From contig JAVBNU010000014.1 of NCBI GenBank assembly GCA_031551265.1, positions 6,300 to 70,299 on the forward strand: a DNA stretch of 64,000 bases. The letters are read 5' to 3'. Both the position numbers and the translations under genes were made by a program. This document shows positions 7,801-15,286 of this stretch, piece by piece. Under the pieces are notes generated by a model that did not search any database, was not told the origin of the DNA, and saw nothing but the letters and a program-made list of their open reading frames with translations. The stretch's first letter is position 1; every line of letters begins with the position of its first letter. The stretch comes from JAVBNU01 sp031551265. Its GTDB lineage: Bacteria > Cyanobacteriota > Vampirovibrionia > Gastranaerophilales > Gastranaerophilaceae.

Positions 7801-10681
7801 CCCGAATAGACCGATAATATTCTCCGATGGCACAACACTGAATGCAGTCGATAACACTATCCAAACAAATATCCCCGTCAGAATAAGTGATACCGTGAAC
7901 TTCTTAGCCGATATGATTGTTGATGCATACGGAGACATAGACGGCAAAAAAGTCGGCGCATCACAGGTAGATTCACTTGTCGTCTCTGGCTCAGGAAAAA
8001 TTAAACTCGAAATAATGAATATAGTGAATAATATTCCTGAAAGCACACTGCCAAGTTTAGGCGATCTCGACTACACAGTCGTTCAGGTAATCGCAAGCGG
8101 CTCAAATTACGTGCAGTTAGTGCTTGAAGAAAGCACTCTATACAAAGGCGAAGTACTGACCGACGGCAAGGTCAGACTATGGAATCTAAAAGACACAATC
8201 GCTCTAAATCCTGCGCCAAACCCTGATCCAAATCCTGATCCAAATCCTAACCCTGATCCCGATCCAAATCCAAATCCAAACCCGGATCCTGATCCAAACC
8301 CAAATCCGGATCCTGATCCAAATCCTAACCCAGATCCTGATCCAAACCCTAACCCTGATCCCGATCCAAATCCAAACCCGGATCCTGATCCAAACCCAAA
8401 CCCAAATCCGGGACCAACTTTCCCAATTCAATCAAACACATCCAACGATGTAATAACACAAAATAATGTCACAATAGACGGAAATACCTCACCAACAAGC
8501 GGCGCGGTAGTGGATTCTACAGGCAACAATTCTAACTTAACTTTCACAAACTCAAATTTCAGCAATAACTCATCAGGCGTAAACGGTGGCGTTATGTCAG
8601 TTACCGGCACTAACTCTAATCTAAGCGTAGATAATTCACTATTCTCTAGCAACACATCAGTCGGTGACGGTGGCGCAGTCTTTGCCCAAAATACCAATGT
8701 AAATGTCTCTGGCTCGTTATTTTCAGGCAACACAGCCGACGGCAACGGTGGTGCTGTGAGTGTTTTAGGCGGCAATACTGCTACTTTCACAGACACATCT
8801 TTCATCAATAATGAAGCTCAAGGCAACGGCGGTGCGATTTACGGCGGCGAAAACTCAACAATCATAATCGAAGCTACACAAAATGCCTCAAATCCCGAAA
8901 ATGTAGTTGTATTCGGCGGCAACAAAGACAATGTCGCCCCGGCCAGCCCGTTTATGATGTTCGCAGCATTCGCCGGCTCAGGCCTCTACGACGAAGGCGA
9001 TAACTTCATCTCAGACGGCACTAACGCAATATATCTTGATAACAACGCGAAAGCCGAACTTAGAACAGCTAATGATGCAAGAATTGAATTCCGTGACCCG
9101 ATTTCAGGCGCAAATTCCGCTGAAATCAGAAAAGTCGGCTTAGGCACAGTTGCCCTTAATGGCGACAACTCCAATTTCCTCGGCAACTTCATCATCGAAG
9201 ACGGCTACGTTAAAGCGTATGAACACAATAATTTAACACTTCCACAAAATGTTGTTCTTAAAGACTTTGGTATTCTCGACTTAAGAACGAATACAACAGG
9301 TAATATCGTCTATGGTACTAATTTAGTTAGTAACGCAACCGGCCTAGGCTTCGGCAGAGTTTTCTTCAATGTTGATTTGGCGAATCAGACAAACGACAAA
9401 TTGGTTCTCGCTGGCACAACCGAAGGCAATATACTGGCTAACATCCACGTTACAAGTGATTCGCCTAACACAAATCAATTCACCTTGATTGAAGGTGCAG
9501 GCAACGCATATACATTTAATCACACCCTAAGCATCGCACACAGAACGGTTGCCAGCCCTCTTTATATGTATCAGGTCGACCCTGTCGATGGTGATAATAC
9601 TAAAATTGAAATCAGCAGAATTGTATTTAATAACGGCGGCGGCAACAATAGCGGCAGCAATGGCGGCGTTAGCGGAGCTGTTCCCGAATACAACGGACTG
9701 AACCCATCATTAAGAAGATACGGAGCAAGCGCAACTGTCAGTGTTGCAAACATTAACTCTATGAACGATAGCGTATTCTCTCATATGGACGGCTTTATGC
9801 ACGGTGCAAAATTTGCAAGTACAAGAACCGACAACAAATACGCCATCAACACCGATAGCGGCTACGATGTCGCAGCTGATGAGCTCGTTACAATAAGACC
9901 CGATAAAGGTGAAATATGGTTTACGCCATTCGCAGCTTTTGAACACGTCCGAGTTAAAGAATCAGGCAGCTCAAGCACACCCCCTAAATTCAGCAATAAC
10001 GTCACCGGCGCTTTGATAGGTGCAGACTTTCCTTCTACCAAATTGGGCAGAGGAACCCTTGTCTCAGGTATCTTTGGCGGGTACACTGATAGTAATCAAC
10101 ACTTTACAGGTGTTAAAATTGACCAAAACCAAGGAATGGGCGGCCTATACGCTAACTGGTTTAACGGCAGAACTTATGTCAACGCCGTTGCAAACGCCGG
10201 CGGCATACACTACGACAACCGCACTGACTTCGGCAAAGACAGCTACAGCGCCTTGAACGCCGGTATCGCCGTCAAATTAGGACACAATTTCATCCTACCA
10301 GGGGGTATTTTACTTCAACCCGCAACTATGGTTTCTTACCAATTCTTAAACGCTGAAGACTATACCAATGTTAACGGATTAAAAGTTAAACAAGACGCTA
10401 TCCACTCTATCCGAGTACAACCGGGCATCAAAATCGCTAAAACATTCGGCTCCGTCCAACCCTATATCACCGCACAATACAACTTATTCCCTAAAAGTGA
10501 CGCAAGCGTAACCGTCAGCGTCGAACCACTACCCGTAATTACAAACAAACCATTCTTCGAATTCGGCCTGGGCGTCACCAAGTTCGTCACCGAACGCTGG
10601 GGCGGCTTCCTCGAAACCACCTGCAAAACCGGCGGTATCACAGGCGTACAATTCAAAGGCGGCCTCAACTTCAGAATCTGA
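4853..10681 (+). CDS. giant autotransporter with Pmp-type repeats and embedded HExxH domain, 1942 aa
   Basis: A signal peptide (residues 1-32, KVRKLLCTLMLLGCVLALS core) starts a type V secreted protein. Residues ~110-515 are a right-handed beta-helix with many FxxN and GGAI/GGAIY motifs, as in chlamydial polymorphic outer-membrane proteins. Residues ~515-800 interrupt it with a non-repetitive alpha-helical insert holding HELGH (H631, E632, H635) and Glu candidates at 649-654, the pattern of a zinc metallopeptidase. The helix resumes (800-930), then comes a Pro-Asn-Asp linker (1119-1187), a second set of FxxN/GGAI repeats (1200-1375) and a C-terminal beta-barrel (about 1686-1942) with alternating aromatic strands, ending in FRI. 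The start is ATG 4853 with AGGGAT upstream. Likely role: adhesion or processing of surface substrates. The peptidase activity is inferred from the motif only. Confidence 0.88.
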   Translation: MFKIAGKVRKLLCTLMLLGCVLALSAPETKAYFNAELYAGDQASLAAAIAEVNEDNYYSIILTADIDVYNYLTAATKRITIKNEAGNNFVLNIKCDGCTMSAILSDKIIFDSSTLVNYNLDDALIDTPISITGNNSAIGNNNIFEGNDAVSSTHKQGGAVRTSNNLSIADNNIFRNNSADGQGYGGLGGAIYAAANLTIGNNNTFKGNYTSGSYGTAGYPSFGGAIYAGGNLIIGNNNSFEGNYASRFRSYGGAIHVGIMNSGSVASSLTIGNENVFKGNYASNSDNGAGYGGAIFVGDALYHGRSNNSLTIGNKNIFEDNFASGIGNYSGCGGAIYIGGSTTTPVNSNNFVIGAHNIFKNNIASNNGGAISSNSGSNNTHSLTIDDNNIFEDNSAGSNGGAIHLTYIKEVKFGAKNVFKNNVAGGNGGALYIYGQNNAKMLFDYVKVEDTGLIQYNPQYEKTIFDGNKATNTTTTAASGGAIYNEGTNVYTFTFKQNTDFINNEAKTNGGAIYNAYGNMIFTHGYWKMDDAQYSTDWMYEKDTKTGLAPITMLAAAENGIRNNLAFATNAQNALLDILYLNNPILEKYDFKYDGGPDSLFEGQYSMGDKTISVNLPLVTARMTLGNLLPHELGHAYQASVGYPYNLTEELEVERLSWWLTYNVDSSAHVLAAFPQLEAYTIQNLTANDPGALDYISGLPAGPLFNTAIEELRAQFLQSVAGIAMTGHNDKMLNTLAQEKSWLSMYTFFNGDTAKGKELFLTWLKSKEHSSYLGLEEHDNVHMYYTDPFGKEYNKVQYLFGGNKAGENGGAIYNSGTMFFETDAYFNQNSAGKSGGAVYNQNGTMNFTYAGFSNNTAKENGGAIYNNYGAINFFYKSFFNNNSADGLGGAIYNAAPRNIYFFADAWFTDNMAGGVKNDIHNLGIIHYNTNFDLLITNPVITGTGTINKTGSNPLFFMGDLSAYTGNFNVKEGSLRINSNTVFNPNRPIIFSDGTTLNAVDNTIQTNIPVRISDTVNFLADMIVDAYGDIDGKKVGASQVDSLVVSGSGKIKLEIMNIVNNIPESTLPSLGDLDYTVVQVIASGSNYVQLVLEESTLYKGEVLTDGKVRLWNLKDTIALNPAPNPDPNPDPNPNPDPDPNPNPNPDPDPNPNPDPDPNPNPDPDPNPNPDPDPNPNPDPDPNPNPNPGPTFPIQSNTSNDVITQNNVTIDGNTSPTSGAVVDSTGNNSNLTFTNSNFSNNSSGVNGGVMSVTGTNSNLSVDNSLFSSNTSVGDGGAVFAQNTNVNVSGSLFSGNTADGNGGAVSVLGGNTATFTDTSFINNEAQGNGGAIYGGENSTIIIEATQNASNPENVVVFGGNKDNVAPASPFMMFAAFAGSGLYDEGDNFISDGTNAIYLDNNAKAELRTANDARIEFRDPISGANSAEIRKVGLGTVALNGDNSNFLGNFIIEDGYVKAYEHNNLTLPQNVVLKDFGILDLRTNTTGNIVYGTNLVSNATGLGFGRVFFNVDLANQTNDKLVLAGTTEGNILANIHVTSDSPNTNQFTLIEGAGNAYTFNHTLSIAHRTVASPLYMYQVDPVDGDNTKIEISRIVFNNGGGNNSGSNGGVSGAVPEYNGLNPSLRRYGASATVSVANINSMNDSVFSHMDGFMHGAKFASTRTDNKYAINTDSGYDVAADELVTIRPDKGEIWFTPFAAFEHVRVKESGSSSTPPKFSNNVTGALIGADFPSTKLGRGTLVSGIFGGYTDSNQHFTGVKIDQNQGMGGLYANWFNGRTYVNAVANAGGIHYDNRTDFGKDSYSALNAGIAVKLGHNFILPGGILLQPATMVSYQFLNAEDYTNVNGLKVKQDAIHSIRVQPGIKIAKTFGSVQPYITAQYNLFPKSDASVTVSVEPLPVITNKPFFEFGLGVTKFVTERWGGFLETTCKTGGITGVQFKGGLNFRI
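8207..8413 (+). repeat. in-frame tandem repeat coding a Pro-Asn-Asp linker
   Basis: About 207 bases inside the autotransporter gene are built from 6-base units (NP or DP dipeptides) arranged mostly in a 24-base period coding NPNPDPDP. Such runs expand and contract by slippage. The linker separates the peptidase-containing passenger from the second beta-helix. Confidence 0.9.
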
Positions 10682-10687
10682 TTCCAC

Positions 10688-10726
10688 TCAAGGGCATCTC
10701 CCAACGATGCCCTTGATGTTGTTTTA
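10688..10726 (+). terminator. Rho-independent terminator after the autotransporter
   Basis: A perfect 11-bp stem (TCAAGGGCATC 10688-10698, GATGCCCTTGA 10706-10716) with a 7-base loop is followed by TGTTGTTTT. It begins seven bases after the stop codon. Confidence 0.85.
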
Positions 10727-10837
10727 ATTACAAGTAAAATTGTTACAGTTTTGTCACAAAAGCCTATTATTGCTAAAGTTACAGCAAAAAATTTCCGATA
10801 ACATGACTATCATTAGTTATAAATTGAGAATTGATAC

Positions 10838-11746
10838 ATGATAAGACTGGACTTGGACATAACTTATTTGACGAACCGTTTTGGTGTGAGTGCCACGCAG
10901 CTTTGTACTTTGGGGCGCGGCAAAAGCATCAAAGAAATCATGGAGCTTGAGGCCGAAAACGGCAATACTAAAGCTGCTAATTTCGAGCGTGATGTCCTAA
11001 AAGATCGCAGTCATCTTATTGAAGCTTTTAAACTTTCCAATCCGGCTAACAGATATATTATCCTCTGCAATCTAAACCAAGACGACCTAAAATACTTTAT
11101 GCAATATCTTTCCGCAGAAGATTTGGCTGTCGGGTTGAAATTTTTCACCAAAGAAAAAATATTGACATTGTTGCTGAATTTGCCGCAAGAAAAACTCTAC
11201 AAGATTTTGCAAGAAGTTTTCACGATTGAAGATTTTGTCCTGCTGATACCTGAGGATGAGCTGAACAAGTTTTTGGATTCAGAAAAAGTGGATAAGTCGG
11301 TTATAATGACACAGCTGGAGCAGTTGCCGCCAAAAGCTTTGAATAAAATGATTGAAAATTTGACCGGCAAACCCAGCAACGAAATGTCAAAAGAAAAAAT
11401 GATGCAAACTATTGGTTCATTTAACTCAAAGGATTTCAAAGAAGGTATAAAGTCTTTGGATTTTGTCTTTAAAGCACAACTTATTGCGGGCATTCTTGAG
11501 CACGATGACACGTATGTCAAAGAGTTTTCAAAAAAAGCACTGGTTGAACCATTCAAAATGCTTGATAAGCCTGAGATTATAAAAGCTATAGGTGCTGCGC
11601 TTGAACCAAAAGATGTGATGATGTTGATTGAGGATTTGCCTAAAGATTTAATGGCAATGGTTGCTTCTCAGATTGACCCTGAGATTTTTGCCGCACTGCT
11701 TATGCAAAATTTCAAGGATATTCTTGCTGAAATAAGTATACAATAA
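10838..11746 (+). CDS. helical-repeat protein of unknown function, 302 aa
   Basis: The protein is soluble and almost wholly alpha-helical. From about residue 60 it shows repeated ~25-30-residue helical hairpins with the pattern [LF]-x-x-LP-x-[ED]-x-L-x-x-[IM] (LPQEKLYKIL, LPPKALNKMI, LPKDLMAMV). This resembles the superhelical N-domain of MgtE or FliG-type repeats, but there is no membrane part and no C-terminal FliG signature. It may be a scaffold or regulator; no reaction can be assigned. The ATG at 10838 has only a weak GAGA upstream. It is monocistronic, with strong hairpins before and after it. Confidence 0.7.
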   Translation: MIRLDLDITYLTNRFGVSATQLCTLGRGKSIKEIMELEAENGNTKAANFERDVLKDRSHLIEAFKLSNPANRYIILCNLNQDDLKYFMQYLSAEDLAVGLKFFTKEKILTLLLNLPQEKLYKILQEVFTIEDFVLLIPEDELNKFLDSEKVDKSVIMTQLEQLPPKALNKMIENLTGKPSNEMSKEKMMQTIGSFNSKDFKEGIKSLDFVFKAQLIAGILEHDDTYVKEFSKKALVEPFKMLDKPEIIKAIGAALEPKDVMMLIEDLPKDLMAMVASQIDPEIFAALLMQNFKDILAEISIQ

Positions 11747-11761
11747 TGTCCATTTCATATA

Positions 11762-11803
11762 GAGGCGAGTCCTAATGTCCAAAGGGTTCGCCTCCCCTTT
11801 TTA
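11762..11803 (+). terminator. Rho-independent terminator
   Basis: GAGGCGA (11762-11768) pairs with TCGCCTC (11788-11794), followed by CCCCTTTTT. It lies 16 bases after the stop of the helical-repeat gene. Confidence 0.75.
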
Positions 11804-11928
11804 GCGATTCTATCCAAAAAATAAGCCCTAAAACTTTTGGTTTTAAGGCGGAATTAATATTTTATATAGGAGTAAGGAGGAGTAATCGTGTGTTATTAAT
11901 AGTCTTCTTTTAGTAGTGTAAGTGCCCT

Positions 11929-12084
11929 TTAAGGAAGTGCGATAAGTTTTGATTGTAAACCCATATCAGCATTTAGCATTTTTGCGCTTGCAAGAGCCAT
12001 TGATCTCCGTTTTTTAGAGCAGCGCAATACAAAATCCACACTTGCTGACGAGTTGTTAATACTTTTATCTATCTTTTTTATCAT
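11929..12084 (-). CDS. possible small basic protein, 51 aa
   Basis: Read on the minus strand, ATG at 12084-12082 is preceded by AAAGGAT five bases upstream and opens a 51-codon frame ending with TAA at 11931-11929. The product starts MIKKIDKS, contains a basic KKRR patch at residues 24-27 and is Ala/Met-rich after that. No family was recognised. It is supported by the good ribosome binding site and by the HLR1-like motif 72 bases upstream, and weakened by its size. If it is not a gene, 11804-12155 is empty spacer. Confidence 0.45.
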   Translation of the reverse strand: MIKKIDKSINNSSASVDFVLRCSKKRRSMALASAKMLNADMGLQSKLIALP

Positions 12085-12155
12085 TTAAATATCCTTTATC
12101 TGATATTTTATTTATCGGCATTTTTTCGAAGAACTTTAGGATTTGAAGTATTATT

Positions 12156-12173
12156 TTTACATTTGTTTACATT
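12156..12173 (+). promoter_or_regulatory. perfect HLR1-like direct repeat before waaA
   Basis: TTTACATT-TG-TTTACATT is an exact HLR1 consensus with two identical units. It lies between the divergent small gene (start 12084) and waaA (start 12239), 65 bases from the latter. Confidence 0.6.
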
Positions 12174-12238
12174 CAAAATATTTGCACAGGAACTGTGGTT
12201 AATGTACATTGGTATTAGTGCATTATGGCGAGCGAGTT

Positions 12239-13507
12239 ATGATATATATTTACAATTTAAGCTTAATTATACTTGGATTAACCTTGTCTCCGATTATTTT
12301 AATTATTTTTTTATTAAAATCAAAATTTCGGGCAGGTTTTTTCCAAAAAATTGGTTTTTATCCTGAGTTTAAAAAAAACGAATCTGCGAAACAGCGTATT
12401 TTGGTGCACGCAGTCTCGGTCGGCGAAGTAAATGCAGTCGAAAATTTTATCAAAACTATTAAGACAGAGCACCCTGAGTTCGAAATTATTTTGACAACCA
12501 CAACACGGACAGGACAAGAAGTTGCAAATAATAAACTCTCAAATATTGTGGACAAAATATTGTACTTCCCATACGACTTTAGTTTCAGCGTAAACTCATT
12601 CTTGAACGCGATTAAGCCCGATAAAATCATAATCGCCGAAACAGAAATTTGGCCCGGCTTTACTTTTTGTGCATACACAAAAAATATCCCACTGTATATT
12701 ATCAATGGACGAATTTCGCCTAAATCCCACAAAGGCTATAAAAAAATTAAGTTCTTTTTGACGAATATTTTGGCAAAATATACAAAAATCCTTATGCAAT
12801 CTGACGGCGATAGCGAGCGAATAATAGATATTGGCGCACCATCAGAAAAAGTTTCTACAATGGGCAATTTGAAGTTTGATATAGAAAAAATGCTTACACA
12901 AACAGAAGTTGATGAACTCAACAAACAGCTAAAACTTGCTGAAAACGTTTTGTTCGTCGCAGCCAGCACGCATAAAGGCGAAGATGAAATTGCGCTGGAC
13001 ACATATATAAATACATGTAAAATAATCCCTAATTTAAAGTTTTTGCTTGCTCCCCGCCATCCTCAACGTTTTGCACAGGTTGAAGAATTAATAAAAAAAA
13101 CAGGATTGGAATACGGCAAGCAGAGTTCCGGAGACAATTTTAGCGACAAAGATATCATAATGCTCGATACAATGGGTGAGTTGTCAAAGTTGTTTTCATT
13201 AGCCAAAGTCGCGCTTATTGGCGGCAGTTTTTCAAACACAGGCGGGCACAATCCGCTTGAAGCAAATATTTGGGGCGTGCCGGTAATAAGCGGGCCAACG
13301 GTATTTAATTTTAAAGATATTTATAAATTATTAACCCAAAACAAGGCTGCTTTTATAGTCAAAAATAAAAACGAGCTGCAAGCACTGTTGTTAAAGTTGC
13401 TGCAGGATAATGATTTTTATAACACAGCAAAAGCTGACGCCGAAAACATCTTTGAAGTCAGTCGAGGCGCGCTGCAAAAAGCGATTAGAGAAATATTCGA
13501 CTACTAA
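12239..13507 (+). CDS. waaA: 3-deoxy-D-manno-octulosonic acid (Kdo) transferase
   Basis: WaaA/KdtA moves Kdo from CMP-Kdo to lipid IVA at the inner face of the cytoplasmic membrane, the first committed step of the LPS core. The N-terminal hydrophobic anchor (IYIYNLSLIILGL) is followed by HAVSVGEVNA, which corresponds to the conserved HA-x-SVGE of the family, then TETEIWP-like AETEIWPGF, and the C-terminal GT-B nucleotide-sugar site GGSFSNTGGHNPLE. The length of 422 aa is typical. I chose ATG 12239 over the in-frame TTG 30 bases upstream because family members begin just before this anchor. No other LPS core gene is adjacent. Confidence 0.92.
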   Translation: MIYIYNLSLIILGLTLSPIILIIFLLKSKFRAGFFQKIGFYPEFKKNESAKQRILVHAVSVGEVNAVENFIKTIKTEHPEFEIILTTTTRTGQEVANNKLSNIVDKILYFPYDFSFSVNSFLNAIKPDKIIIAETEIWPGFTFCAYTKNIPLYIINGRISPKSHKGYKKIKFFLTNILAKYTKILMQSDGDSERIIDIGAPSEKVSTMGNLKFDIEKMLTQTEVDELNKQLKLAENVLFVAASTHKGEDEIALDTYINTCKIIPNLKFLLAPRHPQRFAQVEELIKKTGLEYGKQSSGDNFSDKDIIMLDTMGELSKLFSLAKVALIGGSFSNTGGHNPLEANIWGVPVISGPTVFNFKDIYKLLTQNKAAFIVKNKNELQALLLKLLQDNDFYNTAKADAENIFEVSRGALQKAIREIFDY

Positions 13508-13595
13508 TTATACTAACTTTACAAAAGACTTGCGCACAAAAATTCAGCATAGTACTATTAATATTGTCAGAAATCCCAACATCACGAATATGTCT

Positions 13596-13621
13596 AAAAC
13601 TACTTAATCTTGTAGTTTTTT
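13596..13621 (+). terminator. hairpin with T-tract between waaA and rpsE
   Basis: AAAACTAC (13596-13603) pairs with GTAGTTTT (13612-13619), followed by more T. The stem is AT-rich, so this is a weak terminator or attenuator before the ribosomal genes. Confidence 0.4.
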
Positions 13622-13699
13622 GTGGTACTTGTACTACTTTATACATATTCAATTCACAAAATAACAATGACACATTAATCTAAATGAAAGGTAATAAAC

Positions 13700-14590
13700 G
13701 TGGAAGAAAAAGAAACAAACGAACAAATCGAAGAAACAAAAGTTTCAGAAGAGATAACCGCTGAAACGACAGAAGCAGCGGCAGAAAAACCTGCAAAAGC
13801 CCCTAAAGCCAAAAAAGAAGAAGCTGTCGAAGAAGTAACAAAAGCTGAAGCAAAAGAAGTTGCAGCAGATGTTGCCAAAGAAGTTTTAACTGACAACGAA
13901 GCTGCTATGGCAGAAGCTGTAGTACCTTCTCCTCAAGTAAGCTCAAGCGAAGCAGAAGTAGCGTCTGCCGAAATTGAAGCAGAAGAAATTGCTGAAGCAG
14001 CTGATACAGAAGAAGAAGTTGAAGCAGCAGCACCACGAGGCGAACGTTCACCAAGAGGTCGTAAAGAGCGTGGCGGTAAAAAAAGAAAAGTTGAAACCAC
14101 AGAAGCTCCTGTTTCTGAATGGAAAGAAGTTGTAGTTCAAATCCGTCGCGTTACAAAAGTTGTAAAAGGCGGTAAAAAGCTAAGCTTCAGAGCTATCGTA
14201 GTAGTTGGCAACCAAAAAGGTCAGGTAGGCGTTGGCTGTGCAAAAGCAGCAGAAGTAATCATCGCTATCCAAAAAGCAGTAGCTGACGGAAGAAAAAATC
14301 TGATTAACGTACCTGTATTCAAAACAACAATACCTCACCCTATAACAGGTCGTTCAGGTGCAGGCAGCGTAATGTTAAGACCGGCCTCACAAGGTACAGG
14401 GGTTATCGCCGGTGGTGCGGTAAGGGCAGTACTTGAATTGGCTGGTATTGAAAATATTTTGAGCAAATCTTTAGGCTCAAAATCACCTCTTAACGCAGCG
14501 GGAGCAACAATTAACGCATTAAAATCGTTAAAACCATTCAAAACAGTTGCTAAAAAACGCGGTATTACATTGACACAAATGTTTAATTAG
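13700..14590 (+). CDS. rpsE: 30S ribosomal protein S5 with long acidic N-terminal extension
   Basis: Residues ~139-296 are a complete S5: the RNA-binding N-domain (WKEVVVQIRRV, FRAIVVVGNQKGQVGVG) and the C-domain (IPHPITGRSGAGSVMLRPA, GTGVIAGGAVRAVLELAGI). Ordinary S5 is about 165 aa; here ~138 extra residues precede it. They are dominated by Glu, Ala, Lys and Thr, end in an Arg/Gly/Lys-rich stretch (PRGERSPRGRKERGGKKRK), and look disordered. The start is GTG 13700 with AAAGG upstream, and the frame is open throughout the extension. It leads rpmD by 14 bases. The extension could be an rRNA or protein docking tail; its role is unknown. Confidence 0.93.
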   Translation: MEEKETNEQIEETKVSEEITAETTEAAAEKPAKAPKAKKEEAVEEVTKAEAKEVAADVAKEVLTDNEAAMAEAVVPSPQVSSSEAEVASAEIEAEEIAEAADTEEEVEAAAPRGERSPRGRKERGGKKRKVETTEAPVSEWKEVVVQIRRVTKVVKGGKKLSFRAIVVVGNQKGQVGVGCAKAAEVIIAIQKAVADGRKNLINVPVFKTTIPHPITGRSGAGSVMLRPASQGTGVIAGGAVRAVLELAGIENILSKSLGSKSPLNAAGATINALKSLKPFKTVAKKRGITLTQMFN

Positions 14591-14604
14591 TAAAGGATAA
14601 AACA

Positions 14605-14796
14605 ATGGCTAAAGATAAAAATAAAAAAATCACAATCAAACTTACAAAGAGCTTAATCGGCGCAACTAAAAAACAACTCAGAGTTGCCAGTGCTCTTGGC
14701 TTAAGAAAAACAAATCAAGAAGTTGAGCATTACGACTCACCTACTATTATGGGTATGGTTAACGCTATTCCTCACTTAGTAACAGTCGTAAGCTAA
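14605..14796 (+). CDS. rpmD: 50S ribosomal protein L30
   Basis: This is a 63-aa protein with the L30 ferredoxin-like core: KITIKLTKSLIG, then the KKQLRVASALGLRK segment that contacts 23S rRNA, and a C-terminal NAIPHLVTVV strand. The length is normal for bacteria. It sits between rpsE and rplO in the conserved order, with AAGGA before ATG 14605. Confidence 0.95.
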   Translation: MAKDKNKKITIKLTKSLIGATKKQLRVASALGLRKTNQEVEHYDSPTIMGMVNAIPHLVTVVS

Positions 14797-14832
14797 ATTA
14801 AAATCAAAAAATTATAGAAAGGTAATATAACA

Positions 14833-15285
14833 ATGTCTGAAAGAATAACATTAGAAGATTTAAGACCCGCCGAAGGCGCAACTCATAAAGTAAAAAGAGT
14901 AGGACGCGGCAGATCATCAGGTCACGGTAAAACAAGCTGTCGTGGTCACAATGGTGAAGGGCAACGTTCAGGAAGAAGCTCTAAACAAGGCTTTGAGGGC
15001 GGACAAATGCCTGCATTCAGAAGAATACCTAAATTGAAAGGTTTCACTAACTTTAACGCTCTTAAAGCTGCTGAAATCAACATCAGCGATATTGAAAAAT
15101 TGGATGTTGCAGAAATCGATTTAAACTACTTAATCGAAAAACGCAAAGTACACCCATCTTCAGAAGTATTGAGAGTTTTAGGTAATGGCGAATTAACCAA
15201 AAAAGTTACAATTAAAGCGTCACATTATACTGCATCGGCAAAAGAAAAAATCGAAAAAGCCGGTGGAAAGGCAGAGATAATATAA
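14833..15285 (+). CDS. rplO: 50S ribosomal protein L15
   Basis: This is a 150-aa protein of typical length. The Gly/Arg-rich N-terminal tail (KRVGRGRSSGHGKTSCRGHNG) that threads into 23S rRNA is present, followed by the FEGGQMPAFRRIPKLKGF signature and the C-terminal globular part (KVTIKASHYTASAKEKIEKAGG). AAAGG lies before ATG 14833. Its stop is one base from the secY start, indicating translational coupling. Confidence 0.96.
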   Translation: MSERITLEDLRPAEGATHKVKRVGRGRSSGHGKTSCRGHNGEGQRSGRSSKQGFEGGQMPAFRRIPKLKGFTNFNALKAAEINISDIEKLDVAEIDLNYLIEKRKVHPSSEVLRVLGNGELTKKVTIKASHYTASAKEKIEKAGGKAEII

Positions 15286-15286
15286 T

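Noticed and set aside
8204..8431. Minus-strand open frame of repeating Trp/Ile/Arg/Val (WIWVWIRIRV)
   Set aside because: It is only the complement of the Pro-Asn-Asp repeat of the autotransporter, with no ribosome binding site.
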